From assembly GCA_022650895.1 (NCBI GenBank), contig JALCQC010000001.1:124001-188000 (forward strand): a stretch of DNA of 64,000 nucleotides, read 5' to 3'. Every line of letters begins with the position of its first letter. The first letter of the stretch is position 1. The stretch is from Bifidobacteriaceae bacterium. Its GTDB lineage: Bacteria > Actinomycetota > Actinomycetes > Actinomycetales > Bifidobacteriaceae. The translations under genes were made by a program, and so were the position numbers. The notes below the pieces were generated by a model. It worked only from the letters and a program-made list of their open reading frames with translations, searched no databases and was not told the origin of the DNA. Positions 32,257 through 45,184 of the stretch are shown one piece after another.

Positions 32257-34236
32257 TCAGTACCTCTTGCCACGGCGGTGTCCACCGTTGCTGTTGCCGC
32301 TGCGCTTGAAGCTGTCGTTACCGCCTGAACGCGACGACGAGGCGCTGTAGTCATTGCGACGGTTTCCGCCGCGGCGGCTATTCGACTTCGCGTGATCGCT
32401 GAAGGGATTGCCGTCCGCTTTGCGTGCGCTGGACTTTCCGCGGTATCCGCGGCGGTCCTCACTGCGGCGATCGTCGTCGTGACGGCGGTCTGAATGCTCG
32501 AAGCGCTCCGAACGGTCCGAGCGGTCGAAGTCGCGGTCGCGGTCACGACGGTCGTTGCGCTTGTAGTCGCGTCCTTTCCCGCGGTATTTGCGGTCGTCTC
32601 CGAACTGAGCCTGTCGGCGATCTCTGCGATTGCTGAAGGAACCGTCGTCCTCATGCCAGGTTCCGCGCTCATCGCGACGGGTGGCAGGGGCTTCATGGCG
32701 GCGTTCATTGAGGGAATCCTTGCGGAAGTCGTTGTGAGAATTGCGCCTTGAATCGCTGCGGAAGTCATCGTGGTCGCGATCTCTGCGGTCGCGGCGATCG
32801 CGATCATGTCCGTAGCTCTCGTGGCTGCGAGAACGGTCGTGGTTGCGCGAGCTCGACTTGCCTCCGTGACGAGGCTTTCTGCCAGCCCTGTCCTCGTTCT
32901 TTCTCCGATTGTTCAGAGAGCGCGTGAAGTCTTCGAGGGCCTTGGTGAGTTCGCGGGGATCCACGTAGTCGGCCTTGGGGCCCACAAGATCGAGAAGTTC
33001 GGGGGAGTCGCTGACGATTTCCATCGGCTTTGCCTTGATGGCAGCCTGACGCAGCATTCTGCGCGTGGAACGCTTCTGATCGGGGGTGACGAGTGTCACC
33101 ACATCGCCGGACTGACCTGCACGTGCCGTACGGCCGGAACGATGCAGGAAGGACTTGGCTTCCTTCGGCGGATCGACCTGGACGACCAGCTCGACAGCCG
33201 GGACATCCACGCCGCGGGCTGCGACATCGGTTGCGACCAAAACGTTCGCTGCACCGTTCTTGAAGACGGCCATGTTGCGGTCGCGCTGATTCTGCGAGAG
33301 GTTTCCGTGCAGCTGGGCTGAAGGGATGCCGTGCTTGGTGAGGCGTTCGGCGAGATGTTCTGCCTGATGCTTGGTGCGGGTGAACAGGATGCGCTTGCCC
33401 TTGCCGGCAGCGAGTGCTTCGATGACGTCAGACTTGTCGTTCGTCTTGATTTCGAAGACGTGCTGGGTCATGGTCTCGACCTGTGCGTTGACGGCGTCGA
33501 TCTCATGGACCTTCGCGTTGTGCAGGTAACGCTTGACCAAGGTATCGATGCCGTGATCGAGTGTCGCCGAGAAGAAGAGATGCTGACCGCCGGTGGGAAT
33601 TTGCTGCATCAGACGGTTGACGGCGGGAAGGAAGCCAAGGTCGGCCATGAGGTCGGCCTCGTCGAGAACCGTGATTTCCACGGAGTCAAGGCTGAGCGCC
33701 TTCTGCGAGAGGAGATCCTCGAGGCGGCCTGGGCAGGCGAGCACGATTTGCGCTCCTGCACGCAGTTCACCGATCTGCTTGCCGTAACGGACGCCACCGA
33801 AGATGGTGCAGGTCTTCATGCCGTAAGAGGCGGCAAGAGGCTGGATGACGTCGTTGATCTGATTGACGAGTTCGCGTGTCGGGGCCAGAATGAGTGCATG
33901 CACGGGGTTCGAGTCGCGGCTGTCGCGGCCCGATGCCTTTGCTTCCATGAGCTGCTCGCCCAGACGGACGACAAGCGGAATGGCGTAGGCGAGGGTCTTA
34001 CCGGAACCGGTTTCGCCCCGTCCAAGAACGTCTTTGCCCGCCAGAGTGTCGGGGAGGGTGTCCTGCTGAATGGGGAAGGCGGTCGTCTTTCCCTGCTGGT
34101 CCAGAACACGCACGATGCGGTCCGGAACGCCAAGCTCGGAGAAAGTGACGCCTGTCTCTTCCGCGGAAGAGGTGTTGAAAGTTTCGTTTTCAGGCGAATT
34201 AACTGAATTATCTGGCATATTGACTGACTGAGTCAC
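32257..34236 (-). CDS. DEAD-box RNA helicase with long charged C-terminal tail
   Basis: ATP-dependent RNA helicase of 659 residues. The core shows the Q motif (FPIQQDTLP), motif I GETGSGKT (74-81), Ia PTRELVNQ, II VLDEADLM, III SAT and VI HRSGRTARAG. After about residue 440 the protein becomes a 220-residue tail almost entirely of Arg, Asp, Ser, Lys, Gly and His, rich in RD/DR repeats and ending in GHRRGKRY, probably a disordered RNA-binding region. The start is GTG with AAAGG upstream; an ATG six codons later is an alternative. Bifidobacterial homologues are often linked to cold shock or ribosome assembly, which is inference here. Confidence 0.92.
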   Translation of the reverse strand: MTQSVNMPDNSVNSPENETFNTSSAEETGVTFSELGVPDRIVRVLDQQGKTTAFPIQQDTLPDTLAGKDVLGRGETGSGKTLAYAIPLVVRLGEQLMEAKASGRDSRDSNPVHALILAPTRELVNQINDVIQPLAASYGMKTCTIFGGVRYGKQIGELRAGAQIVLACPGRLEDLLSQKALSLDSVEITVLDEADLMADLGFLPAVNRLMQQIPTGGQHLFFSATLDHGIDTLVKRYLHNAKVHEIDAVNAQVETMTQHVFEIKTNDKSDVIEALAAGKGKRILFTRTKHQAEHLAERLTKHGIPSAQLHGNLSQNQRDRNMAVFKNGAANVLVATDVAARGVDVPAVELVVQVDPPKEAKSFLHRSGRTARAGQSGDVVTLVTPDQKRSTRRMLRQAAIKAKPMEIVSDSPELLDLVGPKADYVDPRELTKALEDFTRSLNNRRKNEDRAGRKPRHGGKSSSRNHDRSRSHESYGHDRDRRDRRDRDHDDFRSDSRRNSHNDFRKDSLNERRHEAPATRRDERGTWHEDDGSFSNRRDRRQAQFGDDRKYRGKGRDYKRNDRRDRDRDFDRSDRSERFEHSDRRHDDDRRSEDRRGYRGKSSARKADGNPFSDHAKSNSRRGGNRRNDYSASSSRSGGNDSFKRSGNSNGGHRRGKRY

Positions 34237-34512
34237 TGTTACCTTTCAAAAGTCATGCTCTCTGGCATGTACCGCGCGGCCTTTGGTTCTGCTCCATGGC
34301 GGCGAGCGGAGATTTTCCGCATATGTTCACTAAGAAGGTGTCATCGATTGATGTATTTTCCTCAGATGCCGCTTGAATCTTCGTCGTGAAGTGTATTCAG
34401 TCTCTTGCAGATATATTCAGCAGCACGAAAGTCCGATGTCTGGACTCCTGACTTGATAGACCTTAGCACAATGGAGCTACGAGCAGAATGTTTTCGGGGG
34501 TGCCGCCTACGG

Positions 34513-34540
34513 AAAAGGCCCCTGACAGAAGTCAGAGGCC
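34513..34540 (-). terminator. Terminator of gdhA
   Basis: On the minus strand GGCCTCTGAC-TTCT-GTCAGGGGCC forms a stem followed by TTTT. It is 48 bases past the gdhA stop. The remaining stretch up to the helicase start (34237-34512) shows no gene or clear motif; it should carry the helicase promoter. Confidence 0.85.
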
Positions 34541-34587
34541 CTGCGAAAAATCGCCAAATTACCGCTACATCACACACATCACAGAGA

Positions 34588-35961
<1,374 letters not shown>

Positions 35962-36090
35962 TCACTCGTCTTTGACAATGACGCACCTTCTGAAGCGTGA
36001 GATTATCACCTGAGCAGGAATGCACAATAGAAACATCGCGATATGGACGGGATTGTGGCTTTAGGCGACACCCTTGGCTACGCTGTTGAT

Positions 36091-39000
36091 ATGTCTTCTT
36101 TCTTTGGCTCGTTCTTTTCGAATGACAACAATGACGATCCCGTGATTGTCGACGTCGAGGCAGACGGCGAACACAACGGTGGTCAGGGCTCCTCGGGGCG
36201 GCATCGGCAGGGTGGCGGCACCGGTGGTTCCGGCCGTCAGCCTCACCTGTCCATGCCGAAGTTCTCCCATGGAGGCTTCTTCGGAAAATGGCTGTGGATT
36301 CTCCTCGCCGTACTCATCGTGGTGGTAGGGCTTGTTTTCTTCCTAGCGTATTTCGGCACAGAGGTGATGTGGTACTCGCAGCTGGGGTACGGCTCTGTGG
36401 TCTGGACCACCTGGGCCATGAAAATCGGCCTGTGGATCATCTACGCCGTCATCATGGGCGGGGTCGCGTATCTTGCGGCCACCCTGGCAATCAAGGGACG
36501 TCCCGCGGATGACGATGGCACTTCCATCGCAAGTGACGGCTCCGTCATGGAACTCATCACCAGCTTCTCGTCGAAGACGGCACGGCGCGTGGCAGTCATC
36601 GTCGCCGCGGTTGCGGGTCTCCTCTTCGGCGCTCAGTTGGTGTCCCATTGGAACGAACTGCTCCTGATGTTCCACGCGCAGTCATTTGGCAAGACCGACC
36701 CACAGTTCGGTCTTGACGTCGGTTTCTACGTCTTCATCCTTCCGAGTCTGGTGGCGATCGTCGATGCCGTTCTAACACTTTTCGTCGTCGGCCTAGTTGT
36801 CTCGGTGCTAGCGAACATCGTGCTGCACGGCATTCGCTTCCAGCTTCCGACGCGGCGTTCGGGAATTCTTGACGTGACCAAGCGTGCCCGCCGCCAGATC
36901 AGCACGTGGCTGCTTCTGGTCATGCTCATGTGGGCGTTGCGCATAGCGTTGAGCGCCTTCCAGACGTTGACGGAGCAGGGAGATCGCATCACCGGTGCGG
37001 CCTATTCGTCCGTCCATGCGACCATTCCCTCGACCTTTGCCATCGCTGCCTTGGTGGCGGCGCTGGGAATTTTCCTCTGTGTGTGGAACATGACTTCTCG
37101 TAAGTTTGCGGCAATCACCTCGGGTGTTCATGTCGGTTTCTCCACGGCCCTGAAGGCGTGGAGGCTGCCGGTCATTGCCATTGCGTCCGTCATCGTTCTC
37201 TCCATGGTGCTTTTGGGTGCGTATCCTGCCGCCCTGCAGCGTTTCAAAGTCAATCCGAATGCGCAGGAACTCGAGTCCGCCTACATTTCGCGGAACATCG
37301 CAGCCACTACCGATGCCTTCAATCTCGACAATGTGAAGACCGAAACCTATGACGCGGCGACGCAGGGCGAGAGCGGGGCACTGAGCGAGGATGCGGAGAC
37401 GACGGCGCAGATCCGCCTTTTGGATCCGCAAGTGGTGGCTCCCACCTTCCGCCAGCTGCAGCAGTCGAAGCAGTACTACGATTTCACCGACACGCTAAGC
37501 GTCGACAAATACGAGATCGACGGCGTCAGCTACGACACTGTGATTGGTGCGCGCGAACTCAACCTCGAAGGTAACGACAACCGCAACTGGACCAATGACC
37601 ACACGGTGTTCACTCATGGTTACGGAGTCGTGGCAGCATATGGCAACAAGGTGAGTCAGGACGGGCAGCCATTGTTCTTCGAGAAGAACATTCCGACCCA
37701 AGGCGTCCTCACCGACAACGAGAAGTACGAGCCCCGCATTTACTTCTCTCCCAACGCTCCCGAGTACTCGATCGTGGGAGCGCCCAAGGGCACGGAGTCG
37801 TGGGAATTCGACTATCCGACCGGCTCGAAAGGTGCAACGACCACCTTCACGGGCAACGCGGGTCCCAGCGTCGGCAACTTCCTCTCCAAGCTCCTCTATG
37901 CCATTCGGTTCGGTTCGGATCAGATTTTCTTCTCCGACCGTGTGACCAGCGACTCCCAGATCCTCTACGACCGTTCGCCTGTCGAGCGCGTGAGCAAGGT
38001 GGCTCCTTACCTTGAGCTCGATTCTCGTGTGTACCCGGCTGTGGTGGACGGGCGTGTCAAGTGGATCGTGGACGCCTACACCACCTCCGACATGTATCCC
38101 TATTCACAGAAGGTGGACTTGGACTCCGCCACCGCGGACTCGCTGACCGAATCGTCCAAGTCCATGCGCTCGCTGACGACGGGGGAGGCCAACTACATGC
38201 GCAATTCCGTCAAGGCTACAGTCGACGCCTACGATGGTTCGGTCGATCTCTACGCATGGGATCCGGACGACCCCGTTCTCAAGGCATGGGAGGGTGTTTT
38301 CCCCGGTCAGTACAAGCCGATCTCACAGATCTCCGGCGACCTCATGAGTCACATGCGCTATCCCGAGAGCATGTTCAAGGTGCAGCGCGAGTTGCTGGCC
38401 AAGTACCACGTCTCCAGCGCGAGTCAGTTCTTCTCGGGGGAGGACTTCTGGCAGACTCCCGAGGACCCCGCCCAGAAGACGACGAGCGGTGCGGCGAAGG
38501 GCGCGTTGCAGCCTCCGTATTATCTGACGATGCAGTTGCCGGAACAGAGCAATCCCACCTTCTCTCTCAGCTCCTCGTACATCCCCGCCGGCAGTGTGAC
38601 GCGTGAGATTCTCAGTGGATTCCTCTCCGTCGACTCCGACGCGGGCAGTGAGAAGGGCAAGGTGGGCAGTAACTACGGAACCCTGCGTCTGCTGGAATTG
38701 CCGAAGAACTCCACCGTTCCCGGCCCGGGCCAGGCGCAGAACAACTTCAACGCCAACGCCAATGTCTCCAAGGAACTGAACCTGTTGGAGACCGGCAGCA
38801 CCACGGTGACGCGTGGCAATCTCCTCACGTTGCCCATCGGCGGCGGTCTGGTCTATGTGCAGCCCGTCTACGTGCAGTCGTCGGGCTCCACCTCGTTCCC
38901 GCTGCTGAAGAAGGTGCTGGTCGCCTTCGGTGAGCACGTCGGTTTCGCCGATACCCTTGATGAGGCGTTGGATCAGGTGTTTGGCGGTGACTCCGGTGCT

Positions 39001-39291
39001 TCCGCAGGTGACGCCTCCAATGTGGGCAAGACAGGTGACTCGAGTTCTGGCTCTGAGGGCTCAGACTCCGATGCCGATTCCGATTCGTCGGGCAGCTCCG
39101 ATTCCACGAACGCCGACAAGAGCGGCGGCTCGTCTGGAACCTCCGACGACGTGAAGTCAGCTCTCAGCGATGCCAATCAGGCAATGAAGGATTCCGACTC
39201 CGCTCTGAAGGATGGCGACTTCACCAAGTACGGCGAAGCCCAGAACCGCCTCAAGGAAGCGATTAAGCGGGCAGTGGAGGCTTCCGAATAA
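36091..39291 (+). CDS. UPF0182 family large membrane protein
   Basis: A 1066-residue protein of the actinobacterial UPF0182 (COG1615) family, function unknown. The N-terminus is a Gly/Gln-rich cytoplasmic stretch (about 1-65) followed by seven or so membrane segments up to about residue 390, then a large extracytoplasmic domain. The C-terminus (about 970-1066) is a Ser/Asp/Gly-rich linker leading to a short charged helix (DANQAMKDSDSALKDGDFTKYGEAQ), common in this family. The frame opens at 36043, but the ATG at 36091 gives the usual MSSFFGSFF start. There is no Shine-Dalgarno; TACGCT lies six bases before the ATG. Confidence 0.88.
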   Translation: MSSFFGSFFSNDNNDDPVIVDVEADGEHNGGQGSSGRHRQGGGTGGSGRQPHLSMPKFSHGGFFGKWLWILLAVLIVVVGLVFFLAYFGTEVMWYSQLGYGSVVWTTWAMKIGLWIIYAVIMGGVAYLAATLAIKGRPADDDGTSIASDGSVMELITSFSSKTARRVAVIVAAVAGLLFGAQLVSHWNELLLMFHAQSFGKTDPQFGLDVGFYVFILPSLVAIVDAVLTLFVVGLVVSVLANIVLHGIRFQLPTRRSGILDVTKRARRQISTWLLLVMLMWALRIALSAFQTLTEQGDRITGAAYSSVHATIPSTFAIAALVAALGIFLCVWNMTSRKFAAITSGVHVGFSTALKAWRLPVIAIASVIVLSMVLLGAYPAALQRFKVNPNAQELESAYISRNIAATTDAFNLDNVKTETYDAATQGESGALSEDAETTAQIRLLDPQVVAPTFRQLQQSKQYYDFTDTLSVDKYEIDGVSYDTVIGARELNLEGNDNRNWTNDHTVFTHGYGVVAAYGNKVSQDGQPLFFEKNIPTQGVLTDNEKYEPRIYFSPNAPEYSIVGAPKGTESWEFDYPTGSKGATTTFTGNAGPSVGNFLSKLLYAIRFGSDQIFFSDRVTSDSQILYDRSPVERVSKVAPYLELDSRVYPAVVDGRVKWIVDAYTTSDMYPYSQKVDLDSATADSLTESSKSMRSLTTGEANYMRNSVKATVDAYDGSVDLYAWDPDDPVLKAWEGVFPGQYKPISQISGDLMSHMRYPESMFKVQRELLAKYHVSSASQFFSGEDFWQTPEDPAQKTTSGAAKGALQPPYYLTMQLPEQSNPTFSLSSSYIPAGSVTREILSGFLSVDSDAGSEKGKVGSNYGTLRLLELPKNSTVPGPGQAQNNFNANANVSKELNLLETGSTTVTRGNLLTLPIGGGLVYVQPVYVQSSGSTSFPLLKKVLVAFGEHVGFADTLDEALDQVFGGDSGASAGDASNVGKTGDSSSGSEGSDSDADSDSSGSSDSTNADKSGGSSGTSDDVKSALSDANQAMKDSDSALKDGDFTKYGEAQNRLKEAIKRAVEASE

Positions 39292-39385
39292 TTCCACTGC
39301 AGGCACTAAGGTAGAGACCCGGCATGTGTGGCGGCGCGGTAACGCTGACACAGGTGCCGGGTCTCGTATGTCTGATGGAGGAAGA

Positions 39386-39985
39386 ATGGCGTCTGATTTC
39401 TGGTTGATCGTTGGCTTGGGCAATCCCGGAGCCAAATACGAGGGAACGCGCCATAATCTCGGCTTCATGTGTCTCGACGAGCTGGCCGCTCGGTGGAATG
39501 TCACGCTGAGCAACCATAAAGGGCTGGCGTTGCTTGGGAAGGGAATGATGAACCTCCATTCCCGAACTATCAAGGCCTTTTTCGCAAAGCCATTGACTTA
39601 CATGAATGACTCCGGCACCGCGGTGGCGTCGATCTGCAGTTACTATGACATCCCCGTCAACCACGTCGTCGTACTGCATGACGATATGGATCTGGAATTC
39701 GGGCGCATCAAGGTCAAGGCCGGCGGTTCGGCCGGCGGCCACAACGGCATCAAATCCATCGACCGTTCTCTGGGATCACCTCGCTACAATCGGGTTCGTC
39801 TGGGAACAAGCCATTCGGCACGCGGTGGCCATGCGCATGACAACACCGTTGATTGGGTACTTGGCGGTTTCCCTCCGGCTCAGAAAAAAGAGCTTCCCGA
39901 TTTCCTTTCCGCGGGTGCCGACGCAGCGGAAACACTAGTTTTTGAAGGCCTTTCACAGGCGCAGGAAGAGTTCAATGGTCGTTAA
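39386..39985 (+). CDS. pth: Peptidyl-tRNA hydrolase
   Basis: Releases tRNA from drop-off peptidyl-tRNAs. The 199-residue protein has the family motifs GLGNPGAKYEGTRHNLGF (Asn13, His23 as catalytic residues) and VVLHDDMDL (Asp99). The open frame goes back to 39212, and an ATG at 39368 is possible, but GGAGGAAG sits just before the ATG at 39386. The stop overlaps the mfd start by 11 bases, suggesting translational coupling. Confidence 0.95.
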   Translation: MASDFWLIVGLGNPGAKYEGTRHNLGFMCLDELAARWNVTLSNHKGLALLGKGMMNLHSRTIKAFFAKPLTYMNDSGTAVASICSYYDIPVNHVVVLHDDMDLEFGRIKVKAGGSAGGHNGIKSIDRSLGSPRYNRVRLGTSHSARGGHAHDNTVDWVLGGFPPAQKKELPDFLSAGADAAETLVFEGLSQAQEEFNGR

Positions 39986-42900
39986 TCAGTCCGCCCGACA
40001 GCAACCTACCGCCCGACAGCAATCCACTGAAAAACAGAAGAAGCAGCAAGAGGCCCCGAAGTGGGAGGGGACTCTCTCTCCGTATCTGGAAGCGGCCCAA
40101 CGAGACGCGGGTGTCGCGGAGTTGGTTCACACCGCCATGGACACTACGGACAGTGACTCTCTCAAAATCGCTGCCGTCGAAGGCATTCGTCCCGTTCTTG
40201 CGGCGGTCGTCGGCGCTCACCGCCACGTCGTCGTTGTCACGCCTTCCGCACGAGACTGCGAGGGTTTCGCCGACACGGTGCGGTCGTGGTGGTCGGGGGA
40301 TCCACAGCAAGTGGCAACCCTGGACGCATGGGAGACTTTGCCCCATGAGCGGCTCTCTCCACGCGCCGACACCGTAGCGGGACGCATGGCGGTTTTCCGC
40401 AGGCTGGCCCACCCTCAGGGGAACGATCCTCTCTTCGGCGACATCCGCATCCTCGTGATGCCGGTGCGGTCGCTCATTCAGCCGATAGCCGCCGGATTGG
40501 GCGACATTGAGCCCCTGATCTTCACCGTCGGCGACTCCATGGAACTCGACGATGCTGCCAACAGGCTTGCCATGAACGCCTATGAGCGCGTGGAATTGGT
40601 GATGGACCGCGGCCAGTTCGCCGTCCGCGGCGGCATTCTCGACGTCTTTCCTCCGACCGCTCCACACCCCGTGCGCATCGAATTCTTCGGTGATGAAATC
40701 GACACCATCAAGGAATTCCATGCTTCCGACCAGCGCACGTATGGAGAGGGGATCACGCAGATTTGGGCGACGGCGTGCCGTGAGATTCAACTCGACGATT
40801 CCGTCCGGGCCCGCGCTCGCAGCCTCATTGGCGAGATCGCGAACGCCGATGAAATGCTGCAGTCCATTGCGGACGGCATTCCCGTCGAAGGAATGGAATC
40901 GTTGCTGCCTGTTCTCGTGGAGAATCTCAGCAGCGTGCAGGAGCTTTTCCCAAAGGACGCCATCGTCATGATGTCGGACCCGGAGAAGCTGCGCCGTTCA
41001 GCGGAGGATTTGACTAAGACCGCAAATGAATTTTTGGCGGCAAGCTGGCATGTCGCCGCCTCGGGGCAGGGTCAGGGAGCGCCCATCAGCTTTGACCGGG
41101 CAAGTTTCCTCCAGGTGGAGGATTGCATCGAAGATCTGCGTGAGAGCGGACACTCCCTGTGGAATCTCACGAGCTTCGGCGTCGACACGTCTCGTCCCCA
41201 TCAGCTGCGCCTCGATGCCTCGGAACCTGAGGAATTCCGTGGTTCCGAGGAAAGGGCTGCCGAAGGAATCGAAGGACTGCTCGGCCGCAATCTCACCGTC
41301 GTCGTCACTGCCGCCGGCAAGGGCACTCTCTCGCGACTTCACAGGGCCGTCAGCGACACCGGCATCACGTCGGTGGAGTATGTGCAGTCAAAGGCGATGC
41401 GTGGCTTCATCGATGTTCAGGCGGGCCTTGCGTTGCTCACCGAATCGGACATCGTCGGAAAACGTTCCGCGACCGGCGTCACCAAGGTCCCCAAGCGCCG
41501 ACGCAACACCATCGATCTTCTTGAACTCAAGCCGGGAGACTTCGTTGTCCATGAGCAGCATGGCATCGGAAAGTTTCTGCGGCTTCAGCAGCGTGTTGTC
41601 GGTTCGGGTGCGCTGAAGGCACAGCGTGAATATCTGGTGTTGGAATATGCGCCCTCGAAACGCAATGCGCCTCCGGACAAACTTTTCATCCCCACGGATC
41701 AGCTCAATCAAGTCAGCAAATACGTGGGTGCGGAGGTTCCCAAGCTCAACAAGCTGGGCGGTTCCGACTGGTCGTCAACGAAGGCGAAGGCCCGCAAACA
41801 CGTCAAGGAGATCGCTCAGGATCTGGTGAAGCTGTATTCCGCGCGCCAGCAGGCAAAGGGCTTTGCCTTCAGCCCAGACACTCCGTGGCAGAAGGAGCTC
41901 GAGGACGCCTTCCCCTATCAGGAGACCCCCGATCAGCTCACCACCATCGACGAGGTCAAAGCGGATATGGAGAAGCCGGTTCCCATGGACCGTCTCATCT
42001 CCGGCGACGTCGGTTTCGGCAAGACCGAGATCGCAGTCCGCGCCGCTTTCAAGGCGGTGCAGGATGGCAAGCAGGTGGCCGTCCTCGTCCCCACAACCCT
42101 GCTCGTACAGCAGCATGAGGAGACCTTCAAGGAGCGCTACGCCGGATTTCCCGTCAACGTCGCTCCGATGAGCCGCTTCCAGACGACGAAGGAAATCAAC
42201 GAAACCATCGAGGGGCTTGAAAAGGGAAGCGTCGATGTCGTCATCGGAACGCACAAGCTGCTCAACCCGAAAATAAAGTTCAAGGATCTGGGCCTTGTCA
42301 TCATCGACGAGGAACAGCGTTTTGGCGTGGAGCACAAGGAGACACTGAAGGCCCTGCGCACCAACGTCGACGTGCTCAGCATGTCGGCGACGCCCATTCC
42401 GCGCACCTTGGAGATGGCTATCACCGGCATTCGTGAGATGTCCACGCTTGCAACGCCTCCGGAGGATCGTCTCCCGGTGCTCACCTATGTGGGTGCCTAC
42501 GAGGATGCGCAGGTGGTGGCGGCCATCCGCCGCGAGCTGCTGCGCGGAGGCCAGGTCTTTTACGTGCACAACCGCGTACAGGACATTGAAAAGACCGCGC
42601 AGAAGGTCCGTGACCTCATTCCCGAGGCCCGCATCGGCATCGCCCACGGAAAGATGGGGGAGAAGCAGCTCGATGCGGTGATCCGCGACTTCTGGGCACG
42701 CGACATCGATGTGCTGATCTGCACCACCATCATCGAAACCGGTCTCGATATCACCAATGCGAACACACTGATCGTGGATCAGGCGGACAAATACGGTCTG
42801 AGTCAGTTGCATCAGCTGCGTGGGCGCGTGGGACGTGGGCGCGAACGCGCCTATGCCTACTTCCTCTATGATCCGACCCGTTCCATGACACAGACGGCCC

Positions 42901-43574
42901 ACAACCGCCTTGCCACCATCGCCCAGACCAACGCCTTGGGTTCCGGCTACGAGGTCGCTCTGAAGGATCTTGAGCTGCGCGGCACGGGCAATCTCCTCGG
43001 TGGCGAGCAGTCCGGGCACATCGAGGGTGTCGGTTTCGATCTCTATGTGCGCATGGTCTCGGAAGCTGTCGAGGAGTACAAGGAGCCGGAGCGCAAGACG
43101 CCGATTGCCGTGACCATCGATCTGCCGATCGAGGCCTCCATCCCCGTGGAGTACATCGATTCGGACAAGCTGCGGCTGGAGGCGTACCGCAAGATCGCCG
43201 CAGCCACCAGCGAGCGGGACTTCGCCGACATCAAGGAGGAGCTGATCGATCGCTATGGTCCGCTCCCTGCGGAGTTGAAAACGCTTTTCGACGTCGCCCG
43301 GCTTCGCAACAAGGCTCGGGAACAAGGGATCAGCGAGATTGTGTCACAGGGGTCTCGCGTGCGGTTCGCGCCGGTGGATCCGACGGAATCCGTGCAGATG
43401 AGGCTTTCGCGAATCTACCGGGGAACCGTCTACCGGCCGGTGACGCATATCGTGTTGGTTCCCGCTCCGTTCCAAGGCTCGCTCACCGGTCCCGCCTTCG
43501 ATTCGGAACAGGTCATCGAGTGGGTTGGTCAGGTTCTCGACGACCTTGCATGGAAGCATCAGCCGGGAAAGTAG
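39975..43574 (+). CDS. mfd: Transcription-repair coupling factor Mfd
   Basis: An ATP-driven translocase of 1199 residues that removes stalled RNA polymerase and recruits UvrA. In order it shows a UvrB-like N-terminal region, an RNA polymerase-interacting CarD-like domain (about 510-590, starting LKPGDFVVHEQHGIGKF), RecG-like helicase lobes with Walker A GDVGFGKTE (from Gly677) and DEEQRFG (from Asp778), and the C-terminal TRCF domain. The ATG at 39975 is preceded by AGGAAG within the end of pth; the frame opens at 39942. It carries a short Gln/Lys-rich N-terminal tail. Confidence 0.96.
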   Translation: MVVNQSARQQPTARQQSTEKQKKQQEAPKWEGTLSPYLEAAQRDAGVAELVHTAMDTTDSDSLKIAAVEGIRPVLAAVVGAHRHVVVVTPSARDCEGFADTVRSWWSGDPQQVATLDAWETLPHERLSPRADTVAGRMAVFRRLAHPQGNDPLFGDIRILVMPVRSLIQPIAAGLGDIEPLIFTVGDSMELDDAANRLAMNAYERVELVMDRGQFAVRGGILDVFPPTAPHPVRIEFFGDEIDTIKEFHASDQRTYGEGITQIWATACREIQLDDSVRARARSLIGEIANADEMLQSIADGIPVEGMESLLPVLVENLSSVQELFPKDAIVMMSDPEKLRRSAEDLTKTANEFLAASWHVAASGQGQGAPISFDRASFLQVEDCIEDLRESGHSLWNLTSFGVDTSRPHQLRLDASEPEEFRGSEERAAEGIEGLLGRNLTVVVTAAGKGTLSRLHRAVSDTGITSVEYVQSKAMRGFIDVQAGLALLTESDIVGKRSATGVTKVPKRRRNTIDLLELKPGDFVVHEQHGIGKFLRLQQRVVGSGALKAQREYLVLEYAPSKRNAPPDKLFIPTDQLNQVSKYVGAEVPKLNKLGGSDWSSTKAKARKHVKEIAQDLVKLYSARQQAKGFAFSPDTPWQKELEDAFPYQETPDQLTTIDEVKADMEKPVPMDRLISGDVGFGKTEIAVRAAFKAVQDGKQVAVLVPTTLLVQQHEETFKERYAGFPVNVAPMSRFQTTKEINETIEGLEKGSVDVVIGTHKLLNPKIKFKDLGLVIIDEEQRFGVEHKETLKALRTNVDVLSMSATPIPRTLEMAITGIREMSTLATPPEDRLPVLTYVGAYEDAQVVAAIRRELLRGGQVFYVHNRVQDIEKTAQKVRDLIPEARIGIAHGKMGEKQLDAVIRDFWARDIDVLICTTIIETGLDITNANTLIVDQADKYGLSQLHQLRGRVGRGRERAYAYFLYDPTRSMTQTAHNRLATIAQTNALGSGYEVALKDLELRGTGNLLGGEQSGHIEGVGFDLYVRMVSEAVEEYKEPERKTPIAVTIDLPIEASIPVEYIDSDKLRLEAYRKIAAATSERDFADIKEELIDRYGPLPAELKTLFDVARLRNKAREQGISEIVSQGSRVRFAPVDPTESVQMRLSRIYRGTVYRPVTHIVLVPAPFQGSLTGPAFDSEQVIEWVGQVLDDLAWKHQPGK

Positions 43575-43633
43575 CTGTTTCTGAAGCCGTTATTTGAGCG
43601 AAGAGCGCAAAGTGTGTTGTCTCGTGTCGATGA

Positions 43634-45061
<1,428 letters not shown>

Positions 45062-45138
45062 TTTTTCTCCCTGCTCGTTTCCTTCGGTGAAGGTGTGAAG
45101 GAACGCCGGTAGGGATGTGAATCCTTGTGTAAGAAGTG

Positions 45139-45177
45139 AATACCCGGGGTCTACGAGTCGTGGACTTCGGGTATTTT
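45139..45177 (+). terminator. Terminator after eno, overlapping the next promoter
   Basis: AATACCCGGGGTC (45139-45151) pairs imperfectly with GGACTTCGGGTATT (45162-45175) and is followed by TTT. The end of the element, TATTTT (45172-45177), is also a -10-like hexamer seven bases before the ATG of the FtsB-like gene. Confidence 0.7.
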
Positions 45178-45184
45178 CGTATCT

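Noticed and set aside
32257-32920. Apparent nucleotide repeats in the helicase tail as a CRISPR or mobile repeat
   Set aside because: The periodicity follows RD/DR codons inside an open reading frame. There are no regular spacers or repeat units.
41775-43325. Open frame of 516 codons antisense to mfd
   Set aside because: Mfd motifs prove the plus strand; the antisense product has no recognisable domain.
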